A stretch of DNA of 64,000 nucleotides, taken from the NCBI RefSeq assembly GCF_027497255.1, contig NZ_CP114903.1, positions 2,790,001 to 2,854,000 of the forward strand, given 5' to 3'. Below are positions 23,443 through 32,734 of this stretch, piece after piece; positions within the stretch are counted from its first letter, which is position 1, and the number at the start of each line of letters is the position of its first letter. The notes beneath the pieces are model-generated. The model was not told the origin of the DNA, did no database searches, and saw nothing but the letters and a program-made list of their open reading frames with translations. This DNA comes from Micromonospora sp. WMMD882 (GTDB lineage: Bacteria; Actinomycetota; Actinomycetes; Mycobacteriales; Micromonosporaceae). Position numbers and translations under genes: made by a program.

Positions 23443-24678
23443 GTGAGCGCCGGCGGTGGCCCGCTGGTCGCCGAGGAACGTCACCGGTTCCCCGGGGACC
23501 CGGCGCGGCCGGGGCCCGAGGTCCGGCGGTGGCTGTCGCCGCCGGCCGCCCAGCAGCCCCGGTGGCCGGACCCCGTCGCGCTGGCGCGGGTCCACACGGA
23601 CCTGGCCACCGGCCCGGGTCTGGTCGACGCCGGGTCGGTGGCCCGGCTGCGGGCGCTGCTCGCCGAGGTGTCGGCCGGCCGGATGCGGGTCGTGCAGGCC
23701 GGCGACTGCGCCGAGGACCCGGCCGAGTGCGGCGCGGAACACGTGCGGGCCAAGGTGGGGATGCTGGACGCGCTCGCCGGGGTGCTGCGGGATCACTGCG
23801 AACGCCCGGTGGCGCGGATCGGCCGGCTGGCCGGCCAGTTCGCCAAGCCCCGCTCGTCGCCCACCGAGCTGGTCGAGGGCCGGGAGCTGCCCGCCTACCG
23901 GGGTCCGATGGTCAACGGCACCGGTCCCGGGGAGCGGACGCCCGACCCGGAGCGGCTGCGCGCCGGCCACCACCTGGCCCGGTCGGTGCTGGCCCACCTG
24001 GCCGACGCCGGTCGCGGCGCCGACGTGCCGGGCCTGCCGGACGAGTCGGTCGTCTGGGTCAGCCACGAGGCGCTGCTGCTGGACTACGAGGCCCCGCTGC
24101 TGCGTCGCGCCCCCGGTGGCGGGCTGTTCCTGTCCTCCACCCACCTGCCGTGGATCGGGGACCGGACCCGCCAGCTCGACGGCGCGCACGTCCGGCTGCT
24201 CGCCGCGGTGGTCAACCCGGTCGCCTGCAAGGTCGGCCCGAGCATCGGCGCCGACGAGCTGGTGCGGCTGTGCGCGGCGCTGGACCCGGGCCGCGAGCCG
24301 GGCCGGTTGACGCTTGTCGCCCGGTTCGGCGCGGACCTGGTCCGCACGGCGCTGCCGCCGCTGGTCCGCGCGGTCCGGCGGGCCGGGCACCCGGTGGTCT
24401 GGCTCTGCGACCCGATGCATGGCAACACGGTCCGGGCCGCCGACGGCCGCAAGGTCCGCCTGGTCGGCGCCCTGGTGCGGGAGGTCGAGGGATTCCAGGA
24501 CGTCATGTTGGCCGAGCACGGCCTGGCCGGCGGGGTCCACCTGGAGGCGACGCCCAACGACGTCGCCGAGTGCCGCTGGCGCGCCGACGAGGTCCCCGAC
24601 AAGCCGTACACGACGCTCTGCGACCCGCGGCTGAACCTGCCGCAGGCCGTGGACGTCGTCTCCGCCTGGTGGGCCTGA
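23443..24678 (+). CDS. Class II (plant-type) 3-deoxy-D-arabino-heptulosonate 7-phosphate synthase
   Basis: 411 residues. The class II DAHP synthase landmarks are all present: [38 protein letters not shown] and CDPMHGNT, with metal ligands Cys, His, Glu and Asp in these motifs. It condenses PEP and erythrose 4-phosphate, the entry step of the shikimate pathway. A dedicated copy in a cluster usually raises chorismate supply and escapes feedback control, as PhzC does in phenazine clusters. At 411 residues it is shorter than the ~460-residue mycobacterial enzyme, lacking some N-terminal regulatory extension. The start (GTG 23443) has a weak binding site. Confidence 0.95.
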   Translation: MSAGGGPLVAEERHRFPGDPARPGPEVRRWLSPPAAQQPRWPDPVALARVHTDLATGPGLVDAGSVARLRALLAEVSAGRMRVVQAGDCAEDPAECGAEHVRAKVGMLDALAGVLRDHCERPVARIGRLAGQFAKPRSSPTELVEGRELPAYRGPMVNGTGPGERTPDPERLRAGHHLARSVLAHLADAGRGADVPGLPDESVVWVSHEALLLDYEAPLLRRAPGGGLFLSSTHLPWIGDRTRQLDGAHVRLLAAVVNPVACKVGPSIGADELVRLCAALDPGREPGRLTLVARFGADLVRTALPPLVRAVRRAGHPVVWLCDPMHGNTVRAADGRKVRLVGALVREVEGFQDVMLAEHGLAGGVHLEATPNDVAECRWRADEVPDKPYTTLCDPRLNLPQAVDVVSAWWA

Positions 24679-24716
24679 GGCCGCCACGCCGTTCCGTACA
24701 GACAGGGGGGTTGGGA

Positions 24717-25499
24717 ATGGACATGGAGTTCGCCGGACGGGTGGCGGTGGTGACCGGCGCGGCCGGCGGCATCGGCGCGGCGGTCGTCCGCGCGCTGGCC
24801 GACGCGGGCGCCACGGTCGCCGCGCTGGACCTGCACAAGCCGGGACTGGTCGAGGTGGAGCGGGTCGCGGCCGGGCGGGGTCTGCCGGTCACCGGGTTCG
24901 TCACCGACGTGAGCGACCGGGCCCAGGTCCGGTCCACGGTGGTCGACGTCGAACGCCAGCTCGGCCCGGTCGACCTGCTGGTCAACGGCGCGGGCGTGCT
25001 GCGGGCGGCCCCGACGCTCGACCTCACCGAGCGGGACTGGTCGGAGACCCTCGCGGTCAACGTCGGCGGGGTGGTCAACGTCTCCTCCGAGGTGGCGGCC
25101 CGGATGGTCGGGCGTGGCCGGGGCGCGATCGTCACCATCGCCTCCAACGCCGCCGGCGTGCCCCGCATGCAGATGGGCGCGTACGGCGCGGCGAAGGCGG
25201 CGGCGGTGGCGTTCACCAAGAACCTCGGCCTGGAGCTGGCCGGAGCGGGCGTGCGGTGCAACGTGGTCGCGCCCGGCTCGACCGACACCCCGATGCTGCG
25301 TTCCCTGTGGCGGGACGAGAGCGGGCCGACGAACTCCCTGGCCGGGGTGCTCGCCGAGTACCGGGTGGGGATCCCCCTGGGCCGGTTCGCGGACCCGTCG
25401 GACGTCGCGGACGCCGTGCTGTTCCTGCTCTCCGACCGGGCCCGGCACATCACCATGCACGACCTGTACGTCGACGGCGGCGCCGCCCTGGGGCGCTGA
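24717..25499 (+). CDS. EntA/DhbA-like dihydro-aromatic dehydrogenase (SDR)
   Basis: 260 residues, SDR with [25 protein letters not shown] (catalytic Ser) and YGAAKAA (Tyr-x3-Lys). The sequence around [20 protein letters not shown] is characteristic of 2,3-dihydro-2,3-dihydroxybenzoate dehydrogenases. With the adjacent PhzD-like and PhzE-like genes it is expected to oxidise trans-2,3-dihydro-3-hydroxyanthranilate to 3-hydroxyanthranilate. The start is ATG 24717, six bases after a run of G; an ATG two codons later is the alternative. It lies 38 bases after the DAHP synthase gene and 29 bases before the isochorismatase gene. Confidence 0.9.
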   Translation: MDMEFAGRVAVVTGAAGGIGAAVVRALADAGATVAALDLHKPGLVEVERVAAGRGLPVTGFVTDVSDRAQVRSTVVDVERQLGPVDLLVNGAGVLRAAPTLDLTERDWSETLAVNVGGVVNVSSEVAARMVGRGRGAIVTIASNAAGVPRMQMGAYGAAKAAAVAFTKNLGLELAGAGVRCNVVAPGSTDTPMLRSLWRDESGPTNSLAGVLAEYRVGIPLGRFADPSDVADAVLFLLSDRARHITMHDLYVDGGAALGR

Positions 25500-25528
25500 C
25501 CGGCCTCCTGATCCGAGAGGGAACCACT

Positions 25529-26188
25529 GTGTCGATCCCTGCCATCGCCCCGTACCGGATGCCACGGCCGGAGGAGCTGCCGGCCAACACCGCCGGCTGG
25601 GCCCCGGATCCGGGCCGGGCCGTGCTGCTGGTCCACGACATGCAGCGCTACTTCCTGCGGCCGTTCCCGGCCCGTCAGGAGCCGGGGAGCAGTCTGGTCG
25701 CCAACGCGGCGGCGCTGCTGGCGCGCTGCCGCTCGCTCGACGTGCCGGTGTTCTACACCGCGCAGCCGGGCAGCATGTCCGCCGAGCAGCGCGGGCTGCT
25801 CGGGGCGTTCTGGGGGCCGGGCATGAGCACGTCGCCCGAGCACCGCCAGGTCGTCGACGAGCTGCGCCCCGACGACCGGAGCGTGCTGCTGACCAAGTGG
25901 CGGTACAGCGCCTTCCAGCGCACCGACCTGCTGCCCCGGCTACGGGCCGCCGGACGCGACCAGATGATCATCTGCGGGGTGTACGCCCACGTGGGCTGTC
26001 TGATGACCGCCGTCGAGGCGTTCAGCCACGACATCGAGACGTTCCTCGTCGCCGACGCGGTGGCCGACTTCTCCGCCGAGCACCACCGGCTGGCCCTGGA
26101 CTACGCCGCGACCCGCTGCTCGGTGGTCCTGCCCACCGCCACCGCCCTCGCCCACCTGGGAGAGCCGAATCTCGCCGCGCTCGCCTGA
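25529..26188 (+). CDS. PhzD-type isochorismatase (2-amino-2-deoxyisochorismate hydrolase)
   Basis: 219 residues, cysteine-hydrolase-fold isochorismatase without the aryl-carrier domain of EntB. Recognisable segments are the opening [19 protein letters not shown], the catalytic-Asp region [15 protein letters not shown], the Lys region [14 protein letters not shown] and [14 protein letters not shown], followed by DALADFS-like [11 protein letters not shown]. Next to a PhzE homologue it should cleave pyruvate from 2-amino-2-deoxyisochorismate to give 2,3-dihydro-3-hydroxyanthranilate. The start is GTG 25529, six bases after GAGAGGGA. The alternative substrate isochorismate would give dihydroxybenzoate, but the fused amidotransferase in the next gene argues for the amino branch. 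Confidence 0.92.
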   Translation: MSIPAIAPYRMPRPEELPANTAGWAPDPGRAVLLVHDMQRYFLRPFPARQEPGSSLVANAAALLARCRSLDVPVFYTAQPGSMSAEQRGLLGAFWGPGMSTSPEHRQVVDELRPDDRSVLLTKWRYSAFQRTDLLPRLRAAGRDQMIICGVYAHVGCLMTAVEAFSHDIETFLVADAVADFSAEHHRLALDYAATRCSVVLPTATALAHLGEPNLAALA

Positions 26189-26247
26189 GCGCCGACGCCG
26201 CCGACCTGTCGGCCGCGCCTTACGACCACCTCTCGAAGGGAAGCGAC

Positions 26248-28227
26248 GTGACGCTTTCGACCGGCCGCCACCGGGCGGCCCACCCCGACGGCGGGCCGGA
26301 CCTGCTCGACCGGGTGCTGGCCCCCCGCCCGCCGGCCTTCGCGCTGCTGCACCGGCCGACCGTCACCGGCGACCGGGTGGAGATCCTGGTCGGAGACGTG
26401 TCGCAGGTGGCCACCGTGGCGGACCTGCCCGCGCCGGTCGGCCCGACCGGCGGCGGGGCCCGGCACGACGTGCTGGCGCTGCTGCCGTACCGGCAGCTCG
26501 CCGAGCGCGGCTTCGCCTGCCACGACGACGGCGCCCCGCTGCTGGCGATGACCGTACGCGAGCAGGGCTGCCTGCCGCTGGCGGAGGCGCTGCGGCGACT
26601 GCCGTACGTGCCGATCACGCTCACCGACCCGCGGTTCGACGTCAGCGACGACGAGTACGCCTCGATCGTGCGTCGGGTGGTGTCCGAGGAGATCGGGGGC
26701 GGTCTCGGCGCGAACTTCGTCGTCAAGCGCGCGTTCGTCGCCGACGTCGCCGACTTCTCGACCCGTTCGGCGTTGAGCCTGTTCAGTCGGCTGCTGACCG
26801 GCGAACGGGGCGCCTACTGGACGTTCGTGGCGTACACCGGGGAGCACATCCTCGTCGGCGCGACCCCGGAACGGCACGTCAGTCTCGCCGCCGGGACGGT
26901 GACCATGAACCCGATCAGCGGCACCTTCCGCTATCCGCCGACCGGGCCGGCGCTGGCCGACCTGATGTCCTTCCTCGGCGACGGCAAGGAGGCCGCCGAG
27001 CTGTTCATGGTGCTCGACGAGGAGCTGAAGATGATGGGTCAGCTCACCTCCGACGGCGGGCGGGTGCTGGGGCCGTGGCTGAAGGAGATGGCCAACCTGG
27101 CCCACACCGAGTACCTCATCCAGGGCCGCACCTCGCACGACGTCCGCCAGATCCTGCGCGGGACGATGTTCGCCCCGACCGTCACCGGCAGCCCGGTGGA
27201 GAGCGCCTGCCGGGTGATCCGGCGGCACGAGCCGTGGGGGCGCGGCTACTACAGCGGCGCGATCGCCCTGCTCGGCCGGGACGCCGAGGGTGGGCCCGCG
27301 CTGGACTCGGCGATCCTGTTGCGGACGGCGGAGATCACCGCCGGGCGGCTCGCCATCGCGGTCGGCGCGACCCTGGTGCGCGACTCCGACCCGGCGTCGG
27401 AGGTGGCGGAGACCCGGGCCAAGGCGCAGGGCCTGCTCCGGGCGCTGGGCGTCACCGCCGGGCCGACCGGGGTCACCGCCGGCCCGGACGGGATGGCGGT
27501 GACCCCGGCCGCCCCGGCCCGCGGCTTCGGCGGGCACCCGCAGGTGCGTCGGGCGCTGGCCGTACGCAACCAGGGTCTGGCGGCGTTCTGGCTGGACCGG
27601 TCCACGTCCGGCGCCGAGTACCGGGTGCCGGCGCTGGCCGGGCGGCGGGCGTTGATCCTGGACGCCGAGGACACCTTCACCTCGATGCTCGCCCACCAGC
27701 TCCGGGCGCTCGGCCTCGACGTGGCGGTGCGCCGCTTCGACGAGCCGTACGCGCTCGACGGGTCCGACCTGGTCGTGATGGGTCCCGGGCCGGGTGACCC
27801 GACGGACACCGGCGACCCGAAGATCGGGACGCTGCGGGCCACCATGCGACGGCTGCTCGACACCGGCACGCCGTTCCTCGCGGTCTGCCTGAGCCACCAG
27901 GTGCTCGGCGCCCTGCTCGGGTTCGACACCCACCGGCGGGAACGTCCCAACCAGGGCGTCCAGCGGGAGATCGACTTCTTCGGGCGGCCGGTGCGGATGG
28001 GCTTCTACAACACGTTCGCGTTGCTGTCCGACTCGGACGAGGCGGCCTGCCCGGGGGTGCCGGACAAGGTCGCGGTGAGCCGGGACCCCCGCACCGGCCA
28101 GGTGCACGGGCTGGCCGGGCCGACCTTCCGGTCCTGCCAGTTCCACCTGGAGTCGGTGCTCAGCACGGACGGGATGAGCGTGCTGACCGGGCTGGTCGGC
28201 GCGCTGCTCGGCGGGGAGGTCGACTGA
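26248..28227 (+). CDS. PhzE-type 2-amino-2-deoxyisochorismate synthase (TrpE-TrpG fusion)
   Basis: 659 residues. Residues ~1-430 are a chorismate-binding TrpE-like domain (NPISGTFRYP, GTMFAPTVTGSPVESACRVI, RGYYSGAIALL). Residues ~467-659 are a class I glutamine amidotransferase with an intact triad Cys547 (AVCLSHQ), His633 and Glu635 (CQFHLES). This single-chain order is that of PhzE, which aminates chorismate at C2 without eliminating pyruvate. The start is GTG 26248 with GAAGGGAAG upstream; the open frame beyond it belongs to the preceding gene. True anthranilate synthase function cannot be excluded by eye, but the PhzD and EntA-like partners favour the deoxyisochorismate route. The stop overlaps the next ATG by one base. 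Confidence 0.93.
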   Translation: MTLSTGRHRAAHPDGGPDLLDRVLAPRPPAFALLHRPTVTGDRVEILVGDVSQVATVADLPAPVGPTGGGARHDVLALLPYRQLAERGFACHDDGAPLLAMTVREQGCLPLAEALRRLPYVPITLTDPRFDVSDDEYASIVRRVVSEEIGGGLGANFVVKRAFVADVADFSTRSALSLFSRLLTGERGAYWTFVAYTGEHILVGATPERHVSLAAGTVTMNPISGTFRYPPTGPALADLMSFLGDGKEAAELFMVLDEELKMMGQLTSDGGRVLGPWLKEMANLAHTEYLIQGRTSHDVRQILRGTMFAPTVTGSPVESACRVIRRHEPWGRGYYSGAIALLGRDAEGGPALDSAILLRTAEITAGRLAIAVGATLVRDSDPASEVAETRAKAQGLLRALGVTAGPTGVTAGPDGMAVTPAAPARGFGGHPQVRRALAVRNQGLAAFWLDRSTSGAEYRVPALAGRRALILDAEDTFTSMLAHQLRALGLDVAVRRFDEPYALDGSDLVVMGPGPGDPTDTGDPKIGTLRATMRRLLDTGTPFLAVCLSHQVLGALLGFDTHRRERPNQGVQREIDFFGRPVRMGFYNTFALLSDSDEAACPGVPDKVAVSRDPRTGQVHGLAGPTFRSCQFHLESVLSTDGMSVLTGLVGALLGGEVD

Positions 28228-29423
28228 TGGCCACCATCGTCGTCGTCGGCGGCGGCATCGGCGGACTGGCCACCGCGCTGGCCGTGGCCCGGCGCGGCCA
28301 CCTGGTCCGGGTGCTGGAACGCAGCCCGTCCTTCGAGGAGCTGGGCGCGGGCATCCAGTTGGCGCCGAACGCCTTCCACGCCCTCGACGTGCTGGGCGTG
28401 GGCGACGAGGTCCGGCGGCGGGCCGTGCACGTCGACGACCTGCGGCTGCTCGACGGGGTGTCCGGGCGGCTCCTCGCCGTCCTGCCGTTGGGCGCGGCGT
28501 ACCGCGGGCGGTTCGGCAACCCGTACGCGGTGGTGCACCGGGGTGACCTGTACGCGCCGTTGCTGCGGGCCTGCCGGGCCGAGGACGGCATCGAGCTGCG
28601 GGCGGCCAGCCCGGTCGTCGGTCACGTCGCCGACGACGCGTCGGTGACCTGCCTGCTCGCCGACGGCGGGCGCGTCGAGGCGGACGCGCTGGTCGGCGCG
28701 GACGGCATCCGGTCGGTGGTCCGGCGGGCGGTCGTCGGGGACGGGGAGCCACGGATCTGCGGCCACACGATCTACCGGTCGGTGCTGCCGATGGCGTCCG
28801 TGCCGGCCGAGCTGCGTCCGCGCTCGGTCTGCCTGTGGGCCGGGCCCCGGTGGCACCTGGTGCACTATCCGATCTCGGGTGGCCGGGAGCTGAACCTCGC
28901 CGTCACCCGCGACGACGCCGCCACCGCCGCCGTCGCCGGCCTGCCGGTGGACCGGGCGGACGTGCTCGCCGCGTTCGCCGAGGTGACCGGGCGGCCCCGG
29001 GCGCTGCTGGAGCTCGGCGAGCGGTGGCGGACCTGGGTGCTGTGCGACCGCGACCCGGTCGCCCGGTGGCACGACGGGCGGGTGGTGCTGGTCGGCGACG
29101 CCGCGCACCCCATGCTCCAGTACGCGGCGCAGGGCGCCTGCCAGGCCCTGGAGGACGCGGTCGTCCTCGGCGACCTGCTCGACGGCTGCCCCGCGGACCG
29201 GCTCGCCGAGCGGTTCGCCCGCTTCACCGGCCTGCGTCGGGAACGGACGGCCCGCACCCAGGAGACGGCCCGCTGGCTGGGCGAGGCGATCTACCACCCG
29301 GCCGGGCCGGAGGCCGAGGCCCGTGACGCGACGCTGGCCGGGCTGAGCACCGAAGACCTGATGGACGCGGTCTCCTGGCTCCACTCGGCACGGGTGGGTC
29401 GGGAGCGGTCGGCCGTCGGCTGA
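28227..29423 (+). CDS. FAD-dependent monooxygenase (salicylate / 3-hydroxybenzoate hydroxylase-like)
   Basis: 398 residues, class A flavoprotein hydroxylase of the salicylate hydroxylase type. FAD motif IVVVGGGIGGLATALAVARRG, DG motif ALVGADGIRSVVRR, and GD motif VVLVGDAAHPMLQYAAQGACQALEDA are all intact. The ATG overlaps the PhzE-type stop by one base (TGATG), so it is translationally coupled to the hydroxyanthranilate genes. That makes 3-hydroxyanthranilate, or a close product, the likely substrate, with ring hydroxylation or oxidative decarboxylation as outcomes. Together with the longer monooxygenase at 12241-13986 this would allow oxidation to a quinone-level ring. Confidence 0.92.
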   Translation: MATIVVVGGGIGGLATALAVARRGHLVRVLERSPSFEELGAGIQLAPNAFHALDVLGVGDEVRRRAVHVDDLRLLDGVSGRLLAVLPLGAAYRGRFGNPYAVVHRGDLYAPLLRACRAEDGIELRAASPVVGHVADDASVTCLLADGGRVEADALVGADGIRSVVRRAVVGDGEPRICGHTIYRSVLPMASVPAELRPRSVCLWAGPRWHLVHYPISGGRELNLAVTRDDAATAAVAGLPVDRADVLAAFAEVTGRPRALLELGERWRTWVLCDRDPVARWHDGRVVLVGDAAHPMLQYAAQGACQALEDAVVLGDLLDGCPADRLAERFARFTGLRRERTARTQETARWLGEAIYHPAGPEAEARDATLAGLSTEDLMDAVSWLHSARVGRERSAVG

Positions 29424-29442
29424 CCCCCAAGGAGAGGGACTC

Positions 29443-30315
29443 ATGAAGGGCATCATCCTGGCCGGTGGCCACGGCACCCGGCTGCATCCGGTCACGCTCG
29501 GCATGTCCAAGCAGATGCTCCCGGTCTACGACAAGCCGATGATCTACTACCCGCTGTCCGTGCTGATGCTGGCCGGCATCACCGACATCCAGATCATCTC
29601 GGCGCCGCAGGACCGGGCGAGCTTCCAGCGGCTGCTCGGCGACGGCTCCCGGATCGGGCTGAACCTGAGCTACGCCGAGCAGGACGAGCCGCGTGGCCTG
29701 GCCGAGGCGTTCCTCATCTCGTCCCGGCACATCGGCGACGATCCGGTGGCCCTGGTGCTCGGGGACAACATCTTCCACGGCCCCGGCTTCGGCGACCTGC
29801 TCCGCCAGCAGGTACGCGACGTCGACGGCTGCGTCCTCTTCGGCTACCGGGTGCACGACCCGGAGCGATACGGCGTCGGCGAGTTGGACGCGCGGGGACG
29901 ACTGCTGTCGCTGGAGGAGAAACCCGCCCGCCCCCGGTCGAACCTGGCGGTCACCGGTCTCTACCTCTACGACAACGACGTGGTCGACATCGCCAAGAAC
30001 CTGCGCCCCTCGGAACGCGGCGAGCTGGAGATCACCGACGTGAACCGGATCTACCTGGACCGGGGCCGGGCCCGGCTGGTGCCGCTGGGGCGCGGCTTCG
30101 TCTGGTTGGACGCCGGCACCCACGACGCGCTGACCGCCGCCGGCCAGTACGTGCAGATCCTGGAGCACCGGCAGGGGGTCCGGATCGCCTGCATCGAGGA
30201 GATCGCCTGGCGGATGGGCTTCATCGACCAGGAGACCTGCCACCGGCTCGGCGCCGAGCTGGCCAGCTCCCCGTACGGGCGCTACATCGTCGACGTGGTC
30301 ACGGCCGATGCGTGA
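29443..30315 (+). CDS. rmlA: Glucose-1-phosphate thymidylyltransferase
   Basis: 290 residues, RmlA/RfbA family, forming dTDP-glucose from dTTP and glucose 1-phosphate. The nucleotidyltransferase signature AGGHGTRLHPVTLGMSKQML, then VYDKPMIYYPLSVLM, the metal-site LVLGDNIFHG and EEKPARPRSN are present, with normal length. The ATG at 29443 has AAGGAGAGGG about six bases upstream. It starts the sugar subset of the main operon, 19 bases after the monooxygenase, and is followed 25 bases later by rmlB. Confidence 0.96.
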   Translation: MKGIILAGGHGTRLHPVTLGMSKQMLPVYDKPMIYYPLSVLMLAGITDIQIISAPQDRASFQRLLGDGSRIGLNLSYAEQDEPRGLAEAFLISSRHIGDDPVALVLGDNIFHGPGFGDLLRQQVRDVDGCVLFGYRVHDPERYGVGELDARGRLLSLEEKPARPRSNLAVTGLYLYDNDVVDIAKNLRPSERGELEITDVNRIYLDRGRARLVPLGRGFVWLDAGTHDALTAAGQYVQILEHRQGVRIACIEEIAWRMGFIDQETCHRLGAELASSPYGRYIVDVVTADA

Positions 30316-30340
30316 CCACCCGGAGAGGAGGAGGGCCGCG

Positions 30341-31327
30341 ATGCGGATCCTGGTGACCGGGGGCGCGGGCTTCATCGGCTCGCACTACGTCCGGAGCCTG
30401 CTGGACGGCCGGTACGCCACCGGCCCGGTCGAGGTGACGGTGCTGGACCGGCTCAGCTACGCCGGCGACCGGGACAACCTCCCCGCCCGGCACGAGCGGC
30501 TGCGGTTCCACCAGGGCGACGTCCGGGACCTGCCGCTGCTGGCGGAGCTGCTGCCCGGGCACGACGCGGTCGTGCACTTCGCGGCCGAGTCGCACGTGGA
30601 CCGGTCCGTCGCGTCGGCCGCCACCTTCGTCAGCAGCAACGTGCTGGGCACCCAGACCCTGCTGGAGGCGGTGCTGCGCGCCGGCGTGCCCCGCGTCGTG
30701 CACGTCTCCACCGACGAGGTGTACGGGTCGATCGCCGAGGGCTCGTGGACCGAGGAGTGGCCGCTGCTGCCGAACTCCCCGTACGCCGCCTCGAAGGCGG
30801 GCTCGGACCTGGTCGCCCGGTCGTACTGGGTGACGCACGGGCTGGACGTGTCGATCACCCGGTGCACCAACAACTACGGGCCGTACCAGCACCCGGAGAA
30901 GCTCATCCCCCGGTTCGTCACGAACCTGCTGGAGGGCCGGCGGGTGCCGGTGTACGGCGACGGCCGCAACGTCCGCGAGTGGTTGCACGTCGACGACCAC
31001 TGCCGGGCGATCCACCTGGTGCTGACCGAGGGCCGCGCGGGCGAGGTCTACAACGTCGGCAGCGGGTGCGAGCTGACCAACCTCGCGCTCACCGAACGCA
31101 TCCTCGGACTCTGCGGCGCCGACCGCTCCTCGATCGAGTACGTCACCGACCGCAAGGGCCACGACCTGCGGTACTCCCTCGACGACACCAAGATCCGCCA
31201 GCAGCTCGGCTTCGTGCCGCAGGTCGACTTCGACAGCGGGCTGGCCGAGACCGTGGCGTGGTACCGGGACCACCCGGGCTGGTGGAAGGAGGCGCGGCGG
31301 CGCGCGGACGCCGACCCCGCCGGATGA
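30341..31327 (+). CDS. rmlB: dTDP-glucose 4,6-dehydratase
   Basis: 328 residues, extended SDR: VTGGAGFIGSHYVRSLL for NAD, LDRLSYAGDRDNL, HFAAESHVDRS, STDEVYG (catalytic Thr/Asp/Glu region) and the Tyr-x3-Lys in YAASKAGSD, then CTNNYGPYQHPEKLIP. It makes dTDP-4-keto-6-deoxyglucose, the branch point for 6-deoxyhexoses. No RmlC epimerase, RmlD, 2,3-dehydratase or sugar aminotransferase is found nearby, so the sugar is probably a simply reduced 6-deoxyhexose, with one of the SDRs as candidate 4-ketoreductase. The ATG at 30341 has a strong GGAGAGGAGGAGGG site; a few upstream codons are also open. Confidence 0.96.
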   Translation: MRILVTGGAGFIGSHYVRSLLDGRYATGPVEVTVLDRLSYAGDRDNLPARHERLRFHQGDVRDLPLLAELLPGHDAVVHFAAESHVDRSVASAATFVSSNVLGTQTLLEAVLRAGVPRVVHVSTDEVYGSIAEGSWTEEWPLLPNSPYAASKAGSDLVARSYWVTHGLDVSITRCTNNYGPYQHPEKLIPRFVTNLLEGRRVPVYGDGRNVREWLHVDDHCRAIHLVLTEGRAGEVYNVGSGCELTNLALTERILGLCGADRSSIEYVTDRKGHDLRYSLDDTKIRQQLGFVPQVDFDSGLAETVAWYRDHPGWWKEARRRADADPAG

Positions 31328-31470
31328 CCGCCTCAGGCCATGACCTAGACGGGACAGCAATTGCACTTACTGCGGCTTCCTGGTCGATGCCAGACTCTAC
31401 ACCGGCCTGATCTCCAACGGTCTCCGCAGGGTCGCCGGAAATCGCTCTACACGAACAGCCGGGGTGGCAG

Positions 31471-32691
31471 ATGGAACACGGGACAGACGTCGTGCGGCGT
31501 GGCCGCCTGGATTCGATAACGGGCGCTCGGTTTGTCGCCGCCTTCGTGGTCTTCGCCTGCCATGTCGGCATCTACGGTTTCTTCGCCGCGGACAGCGCCG
31601 TCGGTCGGTGGCTCAAACCCGCGACGCAGGGCGCCGGTCTGGAGGCCGTGTCGTTCTTCTTCATTCTCAGCGGTTTCGTGCTCACCTGGTCGGCCCGGCC
31701 CGGGGAGGGCTACGGCCGGTTCCTGCGCCGCCGGATCCTGAAGATGTACCCCAACCACATCGTCACCTTCTGCCTGGCCATGCTCCTCTACGCGGCGGCC
31801 TCCACCTCGGCGCTCAACGCGACGCTGAACGTGTTCCTGCTGCACGCCTGGCGTCCGGAGCCCGGCGGGGGCAACGGTCCGAGCTGGTCGCTCTCGGTCG
31901 ACCTGTTCTTCTACCTGCTGTTCCCCCTGCTGCTGCCGCTGGCCAAGCGCATCCCGGGCAACCGGCTCTGGTGGTGGGTGGCCGGCATCGGCGTGCTCGT
32001 CCTGGCCCTGCCCAGCCTGGCCATGCTGCTGCCGGCCGAGCCGAAGTTCCCGGACAGCTACGAGGGGACGATGCTGGAGGGGGTCTCCAGGTACCCCTTC
32101 TACGCTTTGTTGATCTTCCCGCCGGCCCGGATGCTGGACTTCCTGCTCGGCATCCTGGTCGCCCGGATCGTGCTGACCGGCCGGTGGATCAACTTCGGCG
32201 TGCCGAAGGCGGTGCTGCTGGCCGCCGCCAGCTACGTGGTCGGGCTGTTCGTGCCGTTCTACTACACCCTCGACGCGATCAACGCCATTCCGATGGCCAT
32301 GCTGATCGGCGCCCTGACGGTGGCGGAATCCCGTGGCGGCCGGTCGTGGCTCGCCCATCCGGTGCTCCGCAGGCTGGGCGAGGCGTCCTTCGCCTTCTAT
32401 CTCGTGCACGAGATCGTGCTCATTTCCGTACGCGCAACGATGGGCTTCGAAACGCAACTCAGCCTCGGCCAGAGTCTGCTCTCGGTGAGCGTCGCACTGG
32501 CGGTGAGTCTGGCCCTGGCATTCGCGCTCTACCACTGGCTGGAAATGCCGGTGATGCGAAAGTGGGCCGGTTCCCGTCGGTCGGCGAAAAACAGCGCCGC
32601 AGCGACCCCCGCCGCAGTTTCCACGCCCACCGCGGCGTCCCTGCCGACGCCGGAGGGCAGCGGCCGGCCGGACGAGCGGGAACGCATCTGA
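31471..32691 (+). CDS. Membrane acyltransferase, acyltransferase-3 (OafA/YrhL) family
   Basis: 406 residues, about ten membrane helices. Family landmarks: RLDSITGARFVAAFVVFACH with its His, SFFFILSGFVLTWSARPG, RRRILKMYPNH and GPSWSLSVDLFFYLLFP. It is a paralogue of the protein at 9407-10663, conserved along most of its length, and ends in a cytoplasmic Ala/Pro/Thr-rich tail. It probably O-acylates the sugar with an acyl-CoA. The gap of 143 bases after rmlB may hold a promoter or just a leader. The ATG at 31471 follows GGGGTGG. Confidence 0.9.
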   Translation: MEHGTDVVRRGRLDSITGARFVAAFVVFACHVGIYGFFAADSAVGRWLKPATQGAGLEAVSFFFILSGFVLTWSARPGEGYGRFLRRRILKMYPNHIVTFCLAMLLYAAASTSALNATLNVFLLHAWRPEPGGGNGPSWSLSVDLFFYLLFPLLLPLAKRIPGNRLWWWVAGIGVLVLALPSLAMLLPAEPKFPDSYEGTMLEGVSRYPFYALLIFPPARMLDFLLGILVARIVLTGRWINFGVPKAVLLAAASYVVGLFVPFYYTLDAINAIPMAMLIGALTVAESRGGRSWLAHPVLRRLGEASFAFYLVHEIVLISVRATMGFETQLSLGQSLLSVSVALAVSLALAFALYHWLEMPVMRKWAGSRRSAKNSAAATPAAVSTPTAASLPTPEGSGRPDERERI

Positions 32692-32734
32692 CGATTCCGT
32701 CCCCCCATTCACGAGCAGACAGGACGGCAACCGC

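Noticed and set aside
23443..28227. Phenazine biosynthesis cluster
   Set aside because: PhzC/D/E-like genes are present, but PhzF, PhzA/B and PhzG are missing and an aromatising EntA-like dehydrogenase is present instead.
26101..28752. Long minus-strand open frame opposite the PhzE-type gene
   Set aside because: The real protein on the plus strand has full domain motifs; the antisense frame is low-complexity and starts without a binding site.
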